64,000 bases of DNA from VXNE01 sp965200505 (GCA_965200505.1 OZ241343.1:2480001-2544000); one strand, 5' to 3'. Positions 51,116 through 60,538 are shown, counted from the first letter of the stretch. The notes: generated by a model from the letters alone, not told the origin. Translations and numbers: made by a program.

Positions 51116-52903
51116 ATGCGAAAGCTAATCTTGACGGCGGCGTTGGCCGTTGCCGTGCCAGCGGGCGCGGCCGAGCGGCAGGTCTTTTTCGGCGACCTGC
51201 ACATCCACACTCAGTATTCGTTCGACGCGTTCCTGTTCGGCACCCGCACCAACCCGGACGACGCCTACGCCTTCGCCCGCGGCGAGCCGCTGCGGCATGC
51301 GTCTGGCTTCACCATGCAGCTCGACCGGCCGTTGGATTTCTACGCCGTCACGGACCACGGCTTCTTCCTCGGCACATGGCAGGCGATGAACCAGCCCGGG
51401 CACCCCCTGAACCAAGACGAAACGGCGCGTCAGTTCTTGGACGCGCGCACCGTCACGGATCGTTTCCGCGCCTTCTCGACGGCGGGGCAATTCCTCTTGG
51501 ACAACTTCATCGAAGCGGATGTGCGCAGCGCGTGGGCGGACATCATCGCCGCGGCGAACCGCAACTACGAACCGGGCAAGCTCACCACGTTCATCGCCTA
51601 CGAATACACGAGCAGCCGGGACTTCGGCAACTTGCATCGCAACGTGATCTTCCGCGGCGATTCGGCGCCGGCCATGCCCTACTCGCGGCTGGACTCCCTG
51701 AACCCGGAAGACCTCTGGGCGTGGATGGATCGGCAACGCGAGGCCGGCATGGACGCCATCGCCATTCCACACAACTCCAACGGTTCCGATGGCCACATGT
51801 TCCAGTGGACGCAGTGGGATGGCAGCCCCATGGACGCCGAGTACGCGGCGTTGCGGATGCGCAACGAGCCGCTGGTGGAGAACACCCAGATCAAGGGCAC
51901 CTCGGATACGCATCCGTTCCTGTCGCCGAACGACGAATGGGCGGATTTCGAGATCTTCCCCTACCGCATCGCCAGTTGGCTGCGCAGCCGCCCGCGCGGC
52001 AGCTACACGCGGGCAGCGTGGCGCAACGGCTTGGCGATGGAGGCGACGGACGGCGTGAATCCCTATCGCTTTGGCGTGGTGGGGGCGAGCGACACCCACA
52101 ATTCCGGCGATGTGTTCGACGAAGATCGCTACGTGAGCAAGTTGGGCGCCATCGATGGCGACGACGGCGTGGGGCGCGGCTCCGTGCCGGTGTCGGGGGA
52201 GGGCGAACCACCCTCGTACCGCCAAACCGCCGGCATCTACTTCAGCGCTGCCGGCATGGCCGCGGTGTGGGCGGAGCGCAACGACCGTGAGGCCATCTTC
52301 AACGCGTTCCGGCGCAAGGAGACCTATTCCACCACGGGCACGCGCATCCGCCTGCGGTTCTTCGCCGGCTATGGCCTCAGCGAGGACATGCTGGACGCGG
52401 ACGCGGTGGCGGCGGCGTATCAGCGCGGCGCCCCCATGGGCGGCGAACTGGTGGCGAAGGCGGATGCCGCGCCGGACTTTCTGGTCTGGGCCGCGCAGGA
52501 TCCGCAGAAGTCCAGGCTGCAGCGGGTGCAGATCGTGAAGGGTTGGACGGAGACCGGCGCGAGCGGCGTGGAGTCCCATGAGCGCGTCTATGACGTCGCT
52601 TGCTCGGACGGCTTGGCGGTGGACCCAGCCACGCATCGGTGCCCGGACAACGGCGCCACGGTGAACGTCGAGGATTGCAGCGTGACGGAGGACGTGGGCG
52701 CCCGGACGCTCAGCGCCGTGTGGCAAGACCCGGACTTCGACCCGGCGCAACGCGCCTTCTACTATGTGCGGGTGTTGGAGAACCCCGTTTGCCGGTGGTC
52801 AACGTGGGACGCCATCCGCGCCGGCCGCACGCCGCGCCCCAACGTGTCCGCGACCATTCAGGAGCGCGCCTACTCGTCGCCCATCTGGATTCGGCCGGGT
52901 TGA
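51116..52903 (+). CDS. DUF3604 protein, exported, PHP-like metal site
   Basis: 595 residues, with signal peptide MRKLILTAALAVAVPAGA. VFFGDLHIHTQYSFDAF and FYAVTDHGFFLG give the His/Asp ligands characteristic of DUF3604 and related to PHP-type metal hydrolases. Later HPF, GASDTHN and other His/Asp motifs complete the site. Role unknown; often near PhyH or sulfatase genes. Start ATG 51116 has GGGAGGAG; the longer frame to 50906 overlaps the preceding gene. Confidence 0.85.
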   Translation: MRKLILTAALAVAVPAGAAERQVFFGDLHIHTQYSFDAFLFGTRTNPDDAYAFARGEPLRHASGFTMQLDRPLDFYAVTDHGFFLGTWQAMNQPGHPLNQDETARQFLDARTVTDRFRAFSTAGQFLLDNFIEADVRSAWADIIAAANRNYEPGKLTTFIAYEYTSSRDFGNLHRNVIFRGDSAPAMPYSRLDSLNPEDLWAWMDRQREAGMDAIAIPHNSNGSDGHMFQWTQWDGSPMDAEYAALRMRNEPLVENTQIKGTSDTHPFLSPNDEWADFEIFPYRIASWLRSRPRGSYTRAAWRNGLAMEATDGVNPYRFGVVGASDTHNSGDVFDEDRYVSKLGAIDGDDGVGRGSVPVSGEGEPPSYRQTAGIYFSAAGMAAVWAERNDREAIFNAFRRKETYSTTGTRIRLRFFAGYGLSEDMLDADAVAAAYQRGAPMGGELVAKADAAPDFLVWAAQDPQKSRLQRVQIVKGWTETGASGVESHERVYDVACSDGLAVDPATHRCPDNGATVNVEDCSVTEDVGARTLSAVWQDPDFDPAQRAFYYVRVLENPVCRWSTWDAIRAGRTPRPNVSATIQERAYSSPIWIRPG

Positions 52904-52928
52904 GAGCCTAGGCTCTGGCGGCCCGGCG

Positions 52929-52956
52929 GCTGGCCCCGAGCAACCCCGGGGCCAGC
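52929..52956. terminator. convergent hairpin between DUF3604 and dioxygenase genes
   Basis: Perfect ten-base stem GCTGGCCCCG / CGGGGCCAGC with an eight-base loop, between two genes that end facing each other. No T-tract, so it is a candidate bidirectional terminator rather than a canonical one. Confidence 0.4.
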
Positions 52957-52966
52957 GGTCAGCCGC

Positions 52967-53932
52967 TCAGCCGTGCCAGCTGTCTGAGCGCCGCAACGCC
53001 TTGTTGGCCGCCGAGGCGCGTTCGTCCTCGCTCATCTCGTCCGTGAAGAGGGCCTTGTTCTCCTTCGGGTCCATGAACTTCGGCCCTTCCTCCTTCCAGC
53101 CATAGAACTCGTTCAGGCCCACCAGTTGCCGGAACCGGGGATTGTTGCCGTGGCGTTCCACCACCGCCGGGTCGAGTTCCTCGCCGTAGCGCTCCTGCAG
53201 CTTCATCCACGGCCGGGCGAAGTACACGGCGAGGTTCAGCCGCAGCCCCGGCACCATGCGCGGATAGGAGCCGTGCCAGGTGTTGCCGTGCCAGATGGCC
53301 ATGGAACCGGCCGGCATCTCGACCGGAATGGCGTCTGGGTTCTCGTTCGGGCCGGAGAGGCCCGATTCCGCGGGCTTCGGGTTCCGCGCCCGCTTGTGGC
53401 TCTCCGGCACGATGGCCAGCGCCCCAGATTCCTTCGTGTAATCGACCATCGCGTAGTTCACGGTGGCCACTTGGGAATAGCGGGGCAGCGGCGTTGGCAT
53501 GCCGGTGTCCGTGTGCAGGCCGATTTCGCCGCCGCGCCCCATGCCCTTGAAGTGGCACGTCATGCTTGAGAGTTGGCACTGCTTGCCGACGAGATACGTC
53601 ACCAGCGCCAGCATCTTCTCGTTCATCAGGACGTCTTGGAAGACGGGATGGCGCGGCATCAGGTACGGGATGAGGCGCAGGTTGTCGTGCCCCTCGCCGG
53701 TCTCGAGGTTCGGCGCCACGCCGGTTTGCGCCTCGGCCAAATCCATGATGGCTTGGCGGGCGGTGGTGAGCGTGTCCCCGTCCAGCGCGCCCTTGATGTA
53801 GGTGAAGCCGTAAGCCTCCAAGTGGGCCACGTTCTTCTCCAAGCCCAGCCGCGCGACCTCCCCCCACACGTCGTTCAAGTCTTCACTCGCGCTCCAATTC
53901 GGCATGTGGCCGTTGTCCAACGTCGCTTGCAT
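52967..53932 (-). CDS. phytanoyl-CoA dioxygenase (PhyH) family protein
   Basis: 321 residues from ATG 53932 with AAGGAGGAAGAGGGA upstream. Iron ligands are in EIGLHTDTG (His140, Asp142), with the distal His in NTWHGSYPRM and Arg following. The frame extends upstream (to 54751) across nth and is rejected. Third member of the PhyH family in the window; unlike the others it has a long N-terminus and a Lys/Glu-rich C-terminus. Substrate unknown. Confidence 0.88.
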   Translation of the reverse strand: MQATLDNGHMPNWSASEDLNDVWGEVARLGLEKNVAHLEAYGFTYIKGALDGDTLTTARQAIMDLAEAQTGVAPNLETGEGHDNLRLIPYLMPRHPVFQDVLMNEKMLALVTYLVGKQCQLSSMTCHFKGMGRGGEIGLHTDTGMPTPLPRYSQVATVNYAMVDYTKESGALAIVPESHKRARNPKPAESGLSGPNENPDAIPVEMPAGSMAIWHGNTWHGSYPRMVPGLRLNLAVYFARPWMKLQERYGEELDPAVVERHGNNPRFRQLVGLNEFYGWKEEGPKFMDPKENKALFTDEMSEDERASAANKALRRSDSWHG

Positions 53933-54021
53933 TCCCTCTTCCTCCTTGGCACGGCCCGTCGCCGCACGATGGGGCGAGCATAACAGCCTAAGCGCCCAGC
54001 GGCGCAATGCATGGCCACCCC

Positions 54022-54027
54022 TATAAT
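54022..54027 (+). promoter_or_regulatory. candidate -10 element for nth
   Basis: Perfect TATAAT. Transcription would begin near 54034, downstream of the ATG at 54011, which favours the GTG at 54056 as the translation start. No matching -35 hexamer is obvious. Confidence 0.5.
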
Positions 54028-54055
54028 CAGACTTGGGCAACCCACGGCCAAACTG

Positions 54056-54691
54056 GTGAACAACGACAAACGCCGACGCATCTACGAGCGGCTCCGCGAG
54101 GCTAATCCGGCCCCCACCACCGAGCTCGATTACGGCACGCCGTTTGAGTTGCTCGTCGCCGTGATCCTGTCGGCGCAGGCCACCGACGTGGGGGTGAATC
54201 GCGCCACCAAGACGCTCTACGCGGCCGCGGCCACCCCGGCGGCGATGCTCGCCTTGGGGCTCGATGGCTTGAAGGCGCACATCAAGTCCATCGGCCTCTT
54301 CAACACCAAGGCCGAGAACATCCTGAAGACCTGCCGCGTCCTGCTCGATGAGCACGACGGCGCCGTGCCGCGCGACCGCGCCGCGTTGGAAGCGCTGCCG
54401 GGCGTCGGCCGCAAGACCGCCAACGTCGTGCTGAACACGGCCTTTGGCGAGCCCACCATCGCCGTCGATACACACATCTTCCGGGTGGCGAACCGCACCC
54501 GCCTCGCCGTCGGCAAGACGGTGCGGGCGGTGGAGGATCGGCTGCTCAAGGTGACGCCGGCCGAGTTCATGCAAGGCGCCCACCACTGGCTGATCCTGCA
54601 CGGGCGTTACGTCTGCGTGGCGCGTCGCCCCCGCTGTGGCGCCTGCGGCATCGAAGACCTCTGCGAGTTCAAGGACAAAACCGAGACGTAA
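54056..54691 (+). CDS. nth: endonuclease III
   Basis: 211 residues from GTG 54056 (226 from ATG 54011). Bifunctional DNA glycosylase/AP lyase for oxidised pyrimidines. Motifs: helix-hairpin-helix LPGVGRKTANVV with the catalytic Lys, the catalytic Asp in VDTHIFRVANR, and the [4Fe-4S] spacing C-x6-C-x2-C-x5-C at the C-terminus. Start at 54056 matches the short N-terminus of known Nth proteins and lies downstream of a TATAAT. In many gammaproteobacteria nth follows rnfE; here they are separated by about 4.8 kb. Confidence 0.93.
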   Translation: MNNDKRRRIYERLREANPAPTTELDYGTPFELLVAVILSAQATDVGVNRATKTLYAAAATPAAMLALGLDGLKAHIKSIGLFNTKAENILKTCRVLLDEHDGAVPRDRAALEALPGVGRKTANVVLNTAFGEPTIAVDTHIFRVANRTRLAVGKTVRAVEDRLLKVTPAEFMQGAHHWLILHGRYVCVARRPRCGACGIEDLCEFKDKTET

Positions 54692-54701
54692 CGGGCCGCT
54701 G

Positions 54702-55949
54702 CTAGCGCACGAGCTGCAGGGGCATTTGCGAATCGGACGTCGTGGCGCCATCGCCGCGCAGCGCGTTGCGGCTGGAGTAGTCGAGCCGATAGTACCCGCC
54801 GGCGAACCGCACCCGCTCCGCGCTGTAGCGCTGCGCCGGGTCTTCGCCGCCTTCGAGGCAGTGCAGGATGGCGTCCGCCAGGAACGCCTCGATCTTCAAC
54901 ACCACGATCTTCTGCCGCAGACGCCCTTGGTCGTCGCGGTTCAGCACGTTCGGCAACGTGTTGGTGGTGGCGAACTCGGTGAGGGCCGGGGCGTGGAGAT
55001 TGGCCCGCGCCTCTGGCGAAATGTAGGTGTGGGTGCAATAGAAGTAGATGCGGCGCGGGCGCGTTTCGGGATTGTCGTGCAAGAGGCTCAAGGCGGTGGC
55101 GATGGTGCTGCCCGACCGCACCATGTCGTCCAAGATGAACACCTCGCGGCCCTTCAGCCGGCCGGCGTTCGGCGGCAGGCGCATTTCCACGTTGCGTTGC
55201 CCCAGCCGGTGCTTCTCGAACACCACCGTCTCGGCTTCGGGCAGGCCGGTGAAGCGTTGCACGCTGCGGACGAAATCGGCCGCGCCGTGGTCTGGCGCCA
55301 CGAAGCCGACGTTGGCGCCGGCGCGGCTCGGGCTCGCCACTTGCAGCACGTAGTGCGCCACGAGGTGGGCGATGTCCAAATTGAAGAACGCTTGGCGGTC
55401 GGCGCCGAACACATCGTCGTAGATGTCGGCAAGCACGTCGGGCTTGTGGTTGTGTACCGCCACCACCTGATCCACGCCGGCGCGCTTTAGCATGTGCGCG
55501 TAGAGCTCCGCCGAAGCCGGTTGGCCATCGAACTTCTTGTATTCCTCCGGCCCGGTCATCTGCGGATGGTCGATGGAGTGCGGGCCGCGATCCTGCGCGG
55601 AGAAGAACAAGTCCGGCTCCACCAGCACCACGCGCTCGGCGCCGTTTTCCTTGGCGGCCGAGGCGATCAAGAGGTTCCGCATGGCGAGCTCGACGCGGGT
55701 GTGCTGCGGCGCGGACGTCGAAATGAGGTAAACGCGCTTGCCGCGCAGGTGGGTGCCGATGCGGGTCAGGTCATCCGCGTCGCTGATGAAGCGCGGGCAG
55801 AACTCGCTGTTGGCGAAGGTCTTCAGCGAGATCAGGTCCGACACGCTCGGCGCTTGCCCCAGGTGATGCGCCGTGTCGAGGGCGAACGAGGCGTCCGTCC
55901 AATTCGAGACGATCATCAGATCGTCCCGCGCAGTCCCGCTGGCGTCCAT
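54702..55949 (-). CDS. ribose-phosphate pyrophosphokinase-like protein (PRPP synthase homologue)
   Basis: 415 residues, longer than typical Prs (about 310). Two-domain PRPP synthase/phosphoribosyltransferase fold: the N-terminal part has SAQDRGP where Prs has YARQDRK; the PRPP loop reads VFILDDMVRSGSTI, where Prs has DDMIDTGGT. The N-terminal Lys/Arg and His of the ATP site are partly conserved. It may make PRPP from an unusual substrate or be a regulatory homologue. Gene is convergent with nth and followed upstream by the OFA transporter gene. Confidence 0.7.
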   Translation of the reverse strand: MDASGTARDDLMIVSNWTDASFALDTAHHLGQAPSVSDLISLKTFANSEFCPRFISDADDLTRIGTHLRGKRVYLISTSAPQHTRVELAMRNLLIASAAKENGAERVVLVEPDLFFSAQDRGPHSIDHPQMTGPEEYKKFDGQPASAELYAHMLKRAGVDQVVAVHNHKPDVLADIYDDVFGADRQAFFNLDIAHLVAHYVLQVASPSRAGANVGFVAPDHGAADFVRSVQRFTGLPEAETVVFEKHRLGQRNVEMRLPPNAGRLKGREVFILDDMVRSGSTIATALSLLHDNPETRPRRIYFYCTHTYISPEARANLHAPALTEFATTNTLPNVLNRDDQGRLRQKIVVLKIEAFLADAILHCLEGGEDPAQRYSAERVRFAGGYYRLDYSSRNALRGDGATTSDSQMPLQLVR

Positions 55950-55975
55950 CCGATCCCCCGAACCGGCGGGGCCGC

Positions 55976-57304
55976 CTAGGCTTGGACGGGTTTGGCCACG
56001 CCGCCGTCGAAGGGCCGCAGGCCGAACTGGCGGACGGTGCTGGCGAGGGTCGGCTTGCCGATGCGGATGCGGTCATCGTTCAAGAGGTACGTGAACACAT
56101 ATCCCAAGCCGAGGATGAGGATGCCGATGAGGAAGCAGTAAATCACGGCGCGGTCCGGGTATTGATCCTTCAAGTAGCCGACGTACACCGGCCCGAAGAT
56201 GCCGGCCATCGCCCACGCCGAGAGCACCGCGCCGTAGATGGTGGCCATGCGCCGCGCCCCGAAGACGTCCAGCACGAAGGACGGCATGGTGGCGAAGCCG
56301 CCGCCGAAGCAGAGCAGCACATAGCAGACGAGGGCCGAGAACACCCACGGGTTCTGCTCGGTCATCAAGATGCCGAACACGAACATTTGGCTGGCGAGCA
56401 GGATGCGGAACACGCGCACCCGCCCGATGCGGTCCGAGAGCAGCCCCCACAGCAGGCGCCCCACGCCGTTGCAGAGCGAGCTCACCGCGATGAGCGTCGC
56501 CCCGTAGGTCGCCAACGCCTCCGGTTCCACGGTCGGGTCCGCGAGGCCCCACACATCTTGCAGCAGGGCGGATTGGAAGCTGATGACGGAGATGCCGGCG
56601 GCGATGTTGAAGAAGAAGACGATCCACATCACCACGAACGCCGGTGACAGGAGGCACGCCTTCACGGTGGCTTCGTCCGCCCCTTCGCCCAAATCCACTG
56701 GCGCTTCGGGCGCGGTTTCCGGGTCGCCAAGCAAGAGGCTCGATGGAATGAGGATGAGCGCGAACACCAAGCCCAACGCGAGGAACACCAGCGCCAGGTC
56801 GTTCTCCACCTGCAGCAGCAGCACGGGCGCCAGCACTTTGCTCAACACCAGCGCCCCGACGCCGAAGCCCATCACCACGATGCCGGTGGCGAGGCCCTTG
56901 CGATCTGGGAACCACTTGGCCACGGTGGCCACCGGCGTCACGTAGCCCAAGCCGATGCCGGCGCCGCCGATGACGCCGTAGCCCAAGTAGAAGAGCACGA
57001 GCGAATCGATGGTGAGCGAGAGGCTCGCGATCAGGTAGCCACCGCAGAACATCAAACTGCCGATCAAGGCGAGGCGACGTGGCCCGTACCGCCCCAGCAC
57101 GGCGCCGCCGAAGGCCGCGGCCATGCCCAGCGAGAAGATGGTGATGCTGAACGCCACCGCCGTCTCGGTGTACGTCCAGCCGAGCTGCCGCACCAGGAGC
57201 GTCTGGAAGAAGCTCCATGCATACACGGTGCCAAGGCACATTTGGATGGCGGTGCAGAGCACCGCGATGACCACCCGCGGCACCGGCCGCCCGAAAAACG
57301 TCAT
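55976..57304 (-). CDS. MFS transporter, OFA (oxalate/formate antiporter) family
   Basis: 442 residues with twelve helices. The N-terminus GTVYAWSFFQTLLVRQLGWTYTETAVAFSITIF is a strong OFA-family signature. Substrates of the family are small organic acids such as oxalate, formate or lactate. GGGGGAGACC precedes the ATG. Likely co-transcribed with the HAMP and binding-protein genes upstream (21-base gap). Confidence 0.85.
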   Translation of the reverse strand: MTFFGRPVPRVVIAVLCTAIQMCLGTVYAWSFFQTLLVRQLGWTYTETAVAFSITIFSLGMAAAFGGAVLGRYGPRRLALIGSLMFCGGYLIASLSLTIDSLVLFYLGYGVIGGAGIGLGYVTPVATVAKWFPDRKGLATGIVVMGFGVGALVLSKVLAPVLLLQVENDLALVFLALGLVFALILIPSSLLLGDPETAPEAPVDLGEGADEATVKACLLSPAFVVMWIVFFFNIAAGISVISFQSALLQDVWGLADPTVEPEALATYGATLIAVSSLCNGVGRLLWGLLSDRIGRVRVFRILLASQMFVFGILMTEQNPWVFSALVCYVLLCFGGGFATMPSFVLDVFGARRMATIYGAVLSAWAMAGIFGPVYVGYLKDQYPDRAVIYCFLIGILILGLGYVFTYLLNDDRIRIGKPTLASTVRQFGLRPFDGGVAKPVQA

Positions 57305-57325
57305 GCGTGGGTCTCCCCCAAGGCG

Positions 57326-58066
57326 CTACGCCGGCGCCTTCGCCGGGGCCTCGTCCCCGTTCACCCGCGCCATGTAGAGGAACAGCCGCGCCAAGTGTCC
57401 CACTTCGTCGTTCCGTTCCAGCACCGCGGGTTCGCCGGCCGCCTCCTCGCCTTGGCGGGCCAGCTGCACGGCGTAGGCCAACAACCCGCTCAAGGGCTTG
57501 GCCGCGAGGTTGACGAGCCAGATGGCGGCGAACACGCCCACCAGGAAGACGCCGGAGATCAGATACACCTGCCGCCCGATGGCGCGTTGGATCTTGAGGG
57601 CGATCAAGCTCGTGTCCATTCCCACATGCACGGTGCCGGCGACGCCGGCGAGGATGGGCGCGCCCACTTCCACGAAGTCTCCCATGCCGGGCAGGGTGCG
57701 CTCGACGGGATCGGTGTTCATCGGGTCGCCGGCGAGCACTTCCTCCGGGATGCCCGGCACGAACGTGTGGACGAGGAACTCGCCGGTCTCGTTGGTGATG
57801 TAGATGTACTTGATGCCCTGGATTTCGACGAATTGATCGACCAAGGACTGCAGCGCCGCCAAGTTGCGGTTCAGCATGATGTCCACGCTGGAATCCGCGA
57901 TGGTCTTGGCGATGTCCTGGCTGTTGCTGACGTACTCCTCGGAAAGGTGCGTATCCACCGTGTAGATGCACAAGGCGGACATCGACAGCGCGATGAAGCC
58001 GAATAGCGAGAAGACGCCGAAGAGCGTCTTCTGGAACAGTTTCTTCACCTTCGTCGTCTCGGCCAT
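57326..58066 (-). CDS. membrane protein with periplasmic sensor and HAMP domains, no output domain
   Basis: 246 residues: TM1 (about 17-37), a periplasmic region of about 130 residues (SVDIMLNRNLAALQSLVDQFVEI... typical of a PAS/Cache-like sensor), TM2, then a HAMP-like segment (AAIWLVNLAAKPLSGLLAYAVQLA) and a short tail with no kinase, cyclase or methyl-accepting output. ATG 58066 with AAGGAAGAGG; the longer frame to 58207 is rejected. Sandwiched between a transporter and a binding protein. Confidence 0.7.
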   Translation of the reverse strand: MAETTKVKKLFQKTLFGVFSLFGFIALSMSALCIYTVDTHLSEEYVSNSQDIAKTIADSSVDIMLNRNLAALQSLVDQFVEIQGIKYIYITNETGEFLVHTFVPGIPEEVLAGDPMNTDPVERTLPGMGDFVEVGAPILAGVAGTVHVGMDTSLIALKIQRAIGRQVYLISGVFLVGVFAAIWLVNLAAKPLSGLLAYAVQLARQGEEAAGEPAVLERNDEVGHLARLFLYMARVNGDEAPAKAPA

Positions 58067-58100
58067 GGCCTCTTCCTTGTCCGTTCTCGTCAGGTACCCG

Positions 58101-59384
58101 TCAAGTCTTCGCGAACTTGGCGCGCCAGTCTTCGAGGGTGACGAAGCGCCCCCCCTCCACCACCGTATAGTAAACGCGCTGCATCCCTTGGCGCCGCTCC
58201 GGGCCAAAGGAAATCAGCTCGCCCACACCCAAGTCGAAGCCGCGCACGGCGAACACGGCGCGTTCCAAGCCGGCGCGCGTCGGCGGTTCGTCCAGCCGCC
58301 GCAGCACCTCCACCATGAGCTTCGCGTTGAGGAAGCCCTCCAAGCTCACGAAACTCTGCGGAAAGGGGGTGTAGGGCTCCGTCACGAGCTCCGGCGGCGG
58401 CGGTGGATCGTAGCGCTCCATCAATTCCCGGTATTCGCGCACCGCCGGGATGGACACGTTCTCGTAGCTCGGCACCACCTGCGAGTTCACCAGCAGGTCC
58501 GTGTACTGGCTGCTGTTCTCCATGCCTTCGGTCAGGAGCTTCAGCAGGTTCTCGCTGCCGACGAACGACAGGTTGGCCATGGGCACGCGCAAGCCCAAGT
58601 CCACCGCGTCGCGGGCGAACGCGGCGCAGGCGGCATAGGAGCCGATGCAGATCACCGCGTCGGGATTGGCGGCCTTGAGAATCTCCACTTGGCTGCGCAT
58701 GGTGGCGGTGAACTTCGTGCCGCGCTGATAGGTCGCTTCGCCGGCGATGGTCTCGCCGCGTTCCGCGAGCGCCGCCCGCACCCCGGCCCACCCGCTGCGG
58801 CCGTAGGCGTCCGCTTGGTAGAAGACGGCGATGCGCCAACGCCCCACGTCGTAGAAGTTGTTGACGAGGCCCGCCGTCTCCTGCCGGTATGAGGCGCGCA
58901 GGTTGAACGCGAACTCGCCATATGGCGGCTCGCGCTGCGGTTGGGCGCCGGTGAACGGGAAGAACATGTACACGTTGCGGTTCTGGAACAGCTTCAGCAT
59001 CGGCAGCACCCGGGTCACGGTGGGTGTGCCGACGTAGCCGAACAGGAGGAAGACGCTGTCCTCCAGCACCAAGTTCATGGTGTTGCGCACGGACGGGTCC
59101 GGTTGATAGCCGTCGTCGTAGGTGCGGAGCACGATGCGCCGCCCGCCGATGCCACCGGATCGGTTGACGTGCTCGAAATAAGCCATCGCGCCCCGATACA
59201 GCTCGATGCCGAGGCCCATGGACGGACCGGAGAACGCGGCCGAGGTGCCCAGCACGAACTCGCTGTCCGTGACGCCGGCCCCCGCGACGCCGGCCCCGCG
59301 CGCCAACGGCCCCAACACAGCACCGGCGACGCCACCGCCCAACGCCGTGCGCCGCGTCAACTTGCTCCCGCGCCCGCTCGTCAT
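58101..59384 (-). CDS. ABC-type substrate-binding protein, branched-chain amino acid type
   Basis: 427 residues from ATG 59384. N-terminus with TRRTALGGGVAGAVLGPL (possible Tat signal), then a type I periplasmic-binding fold: DSEFVLGTSAAFSGPSMGLG, YDDGYQP, VSCIGSYAACAAF. No permease or ATPase genes are nearby, so it may present ligand to the HAMP sensor rather than to an ABC importer. First gene of the SBP-HAMP-OFA unit. Confidence 0.8.
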   Translation of the reverse strand: MTSGRGSKLTRRTALGGGVAGAVLGPLARGAGVAGAGVTDSEFVLGTSAAFSGPSMGLGIELYRGAMAYFEHVNRSGGIGGRRIVLRTYDDGYQPDPSVRNTMNLVLEDSVFLLFGYVGTPTVTRVLPMLKLFQNRNVYMFFPFTGAQPQREPPYGEFAFNLRASYRQETAGLVNNFYDVGRWRIAVFYQADAYGRSGWAGVRAALAERGETIAGEATYQRGTKFTATMRSQVEILKAANPDAVICIGSYAACAAFARDAVDLGLRVPMANLSFVGSENLLKLLTEGMENSSQYTDLLVNSQVVPSYENVSIPAVREYRELMERYDPPPPPELVTEPYTPFPQSFVSLEGFLNAKLMVEVLRRLDEPPTRAGLERAVFAVRGFDLGVGELISFGPERRQGMQRVYYTVVEGGRFVTLEDWRAKFAKT

Positions 59385-59495
59385 GTCGCGGCTCCTACGG
59401 CGTTGCACACCCTTCGTCCAGCTCCCCCAGACGCGAAACAGGCGTTAGTTTTACACGATTGAAGGCGTTGCGGAACAGATTGTGCCAACCAATGC

Positions 59496-60047
59496 TCAAC
59501 GGTGCCACGCCAACGCCCGCGCCGCGGCCAACGAGAGCCCCGCGACGATGAAGCCGCCGGGCGCCAACGTGGCGAGCGGCACGGCGTGGCCGAGGGACTG
59601 CCGCGCGACCGCCAACGCCAATAACGCCAAGGCGAAACCAGCCGCGGTGCCCAGTGCGTCCAAGACCGCGCGGAGTGCCGGTTGGCGCGAGGCGAACTGC
59701 TCGAGGCGGCCCAAAATCATGCAGTTCGTCACCACCAACTGCAGGAACAGCGCCACCTTGGCATACACGCTGAACGCGAACGCCTCCGCCACCATCGTGA
59801 CACTCGCCGTGAGCGTCGCGATGACGAGCACGAAGCACGGCAGCCGCGCCGCGGCCGGCACGAAGTTGCGTAGCATCGACACCGCCGCCGCGGCGCCAAC
59901 CAGCACGAAGCCGCTCGCCGCCGCCAGCGCCGCGGCGTTCTCGACGCTGGTGGTGACGGCGAACAGCGGGCAGAGGCCCAAGCCTTGGGCCCACGCCGCG
60001 TTGCGTTCCCATGCGGCGGCCTTGGCGAGCTTCAGCGTGGACACCAC
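59496..60047 (-). CDS. rnfE: electron transport complex subunit RnfE
   Basis: 183 residues, six membrane helices, with GLGLCPLFAVTTSVENA, the Cys of the membrane FeS centre region. The frame opens with two GTG codons; it overlaps the rnfG stop by 16 bases. Part of the ion-pumping NADH:ferredoxin oxidoreductase. Confidence 0.9.
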   Translation of the reverse strand: MVSTLKLAKAAAWERNAAWAQGLGLCPLFAVTTSVENAAALAAASGFVLVGAAAAVSMLRNFVPAAARLPCFVLVIATLTASVTMVAEAFAFSVYAKVALFLQLVVTNCMILGRLEQFASRQPALRAVLDALGTAAGFALALLALAVARQSLGHAVPLATLAPGGFIVAGLSLAAARALAWHR

Positions 60048-60538
60048 GGCGCCTCGGTTCGATGGCGTTCGAGGGCGGTGGCGCGGGCCCGCAGCACCGC
60101 CCTTGAGGTGATGGTGGCACCGGTCACGGCGTCAAACCGCGCCTCACCGCCCGCCGCCGGCGAGCCGAGGCCGCCGATCCAATCAGTGGGCGCCAAGATG
60201 TCCGCGAAGCCGGGCGTCTCCCCATGTCGGGGCACGCGCAAGCCCACCAACCGCCCATGCCGGAACGCGGCCACCACATCCATGCTGCCGCCGTAGCCCC
60301 GCTCGACGATGGCGAGGGCCACCAAGCCATGGTCGCAGGCGGTCGTGTCTTGGTGTGCGGCCATCTCCACGTCAAGGCCCGTCAACTCGGCGAGCACGGC
60401 CTGCCGCGCGGCGCGGCGGTTCTCGTCGATGCGCGTGGCGGTGGCCGCGTTGACGAGGGCGAGCGCCAAGCCGGCCGCCGCCATCAGCCCACCCAAGGCC
60501 AACGCGCCGCGCAGCGCCGCGGTCAGCGGGGCAGGCAC
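60032..60538 (-). CDS. rnfG: electron transport complex subunit RnfG
   Basis: 168 residues: an N-terminal membrane anchor and a periplasmic FMN-binding domain with FDAVTGATITSRAV, where FMN is covalently linked to a Thr by ApbE. The N-terminal helix covers about 10-30. Overlaps rnfD stop and rnfE start. Confidence 0.92.
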   Translation of the reverse strand: MPAPLTAALRGALALGGLMAAAGLALALVNAATATRIDENRRAARQAVLAELTGLDVEMAAHQDTTACDHGLVALAIVERGYGGSMDVVAAFRHGRLVGLRVPRHGETPGFADILAPTDWIGGLGSPAAGGEARFDAVTGATITSRAVLRARATALERHRTEAPWCPR

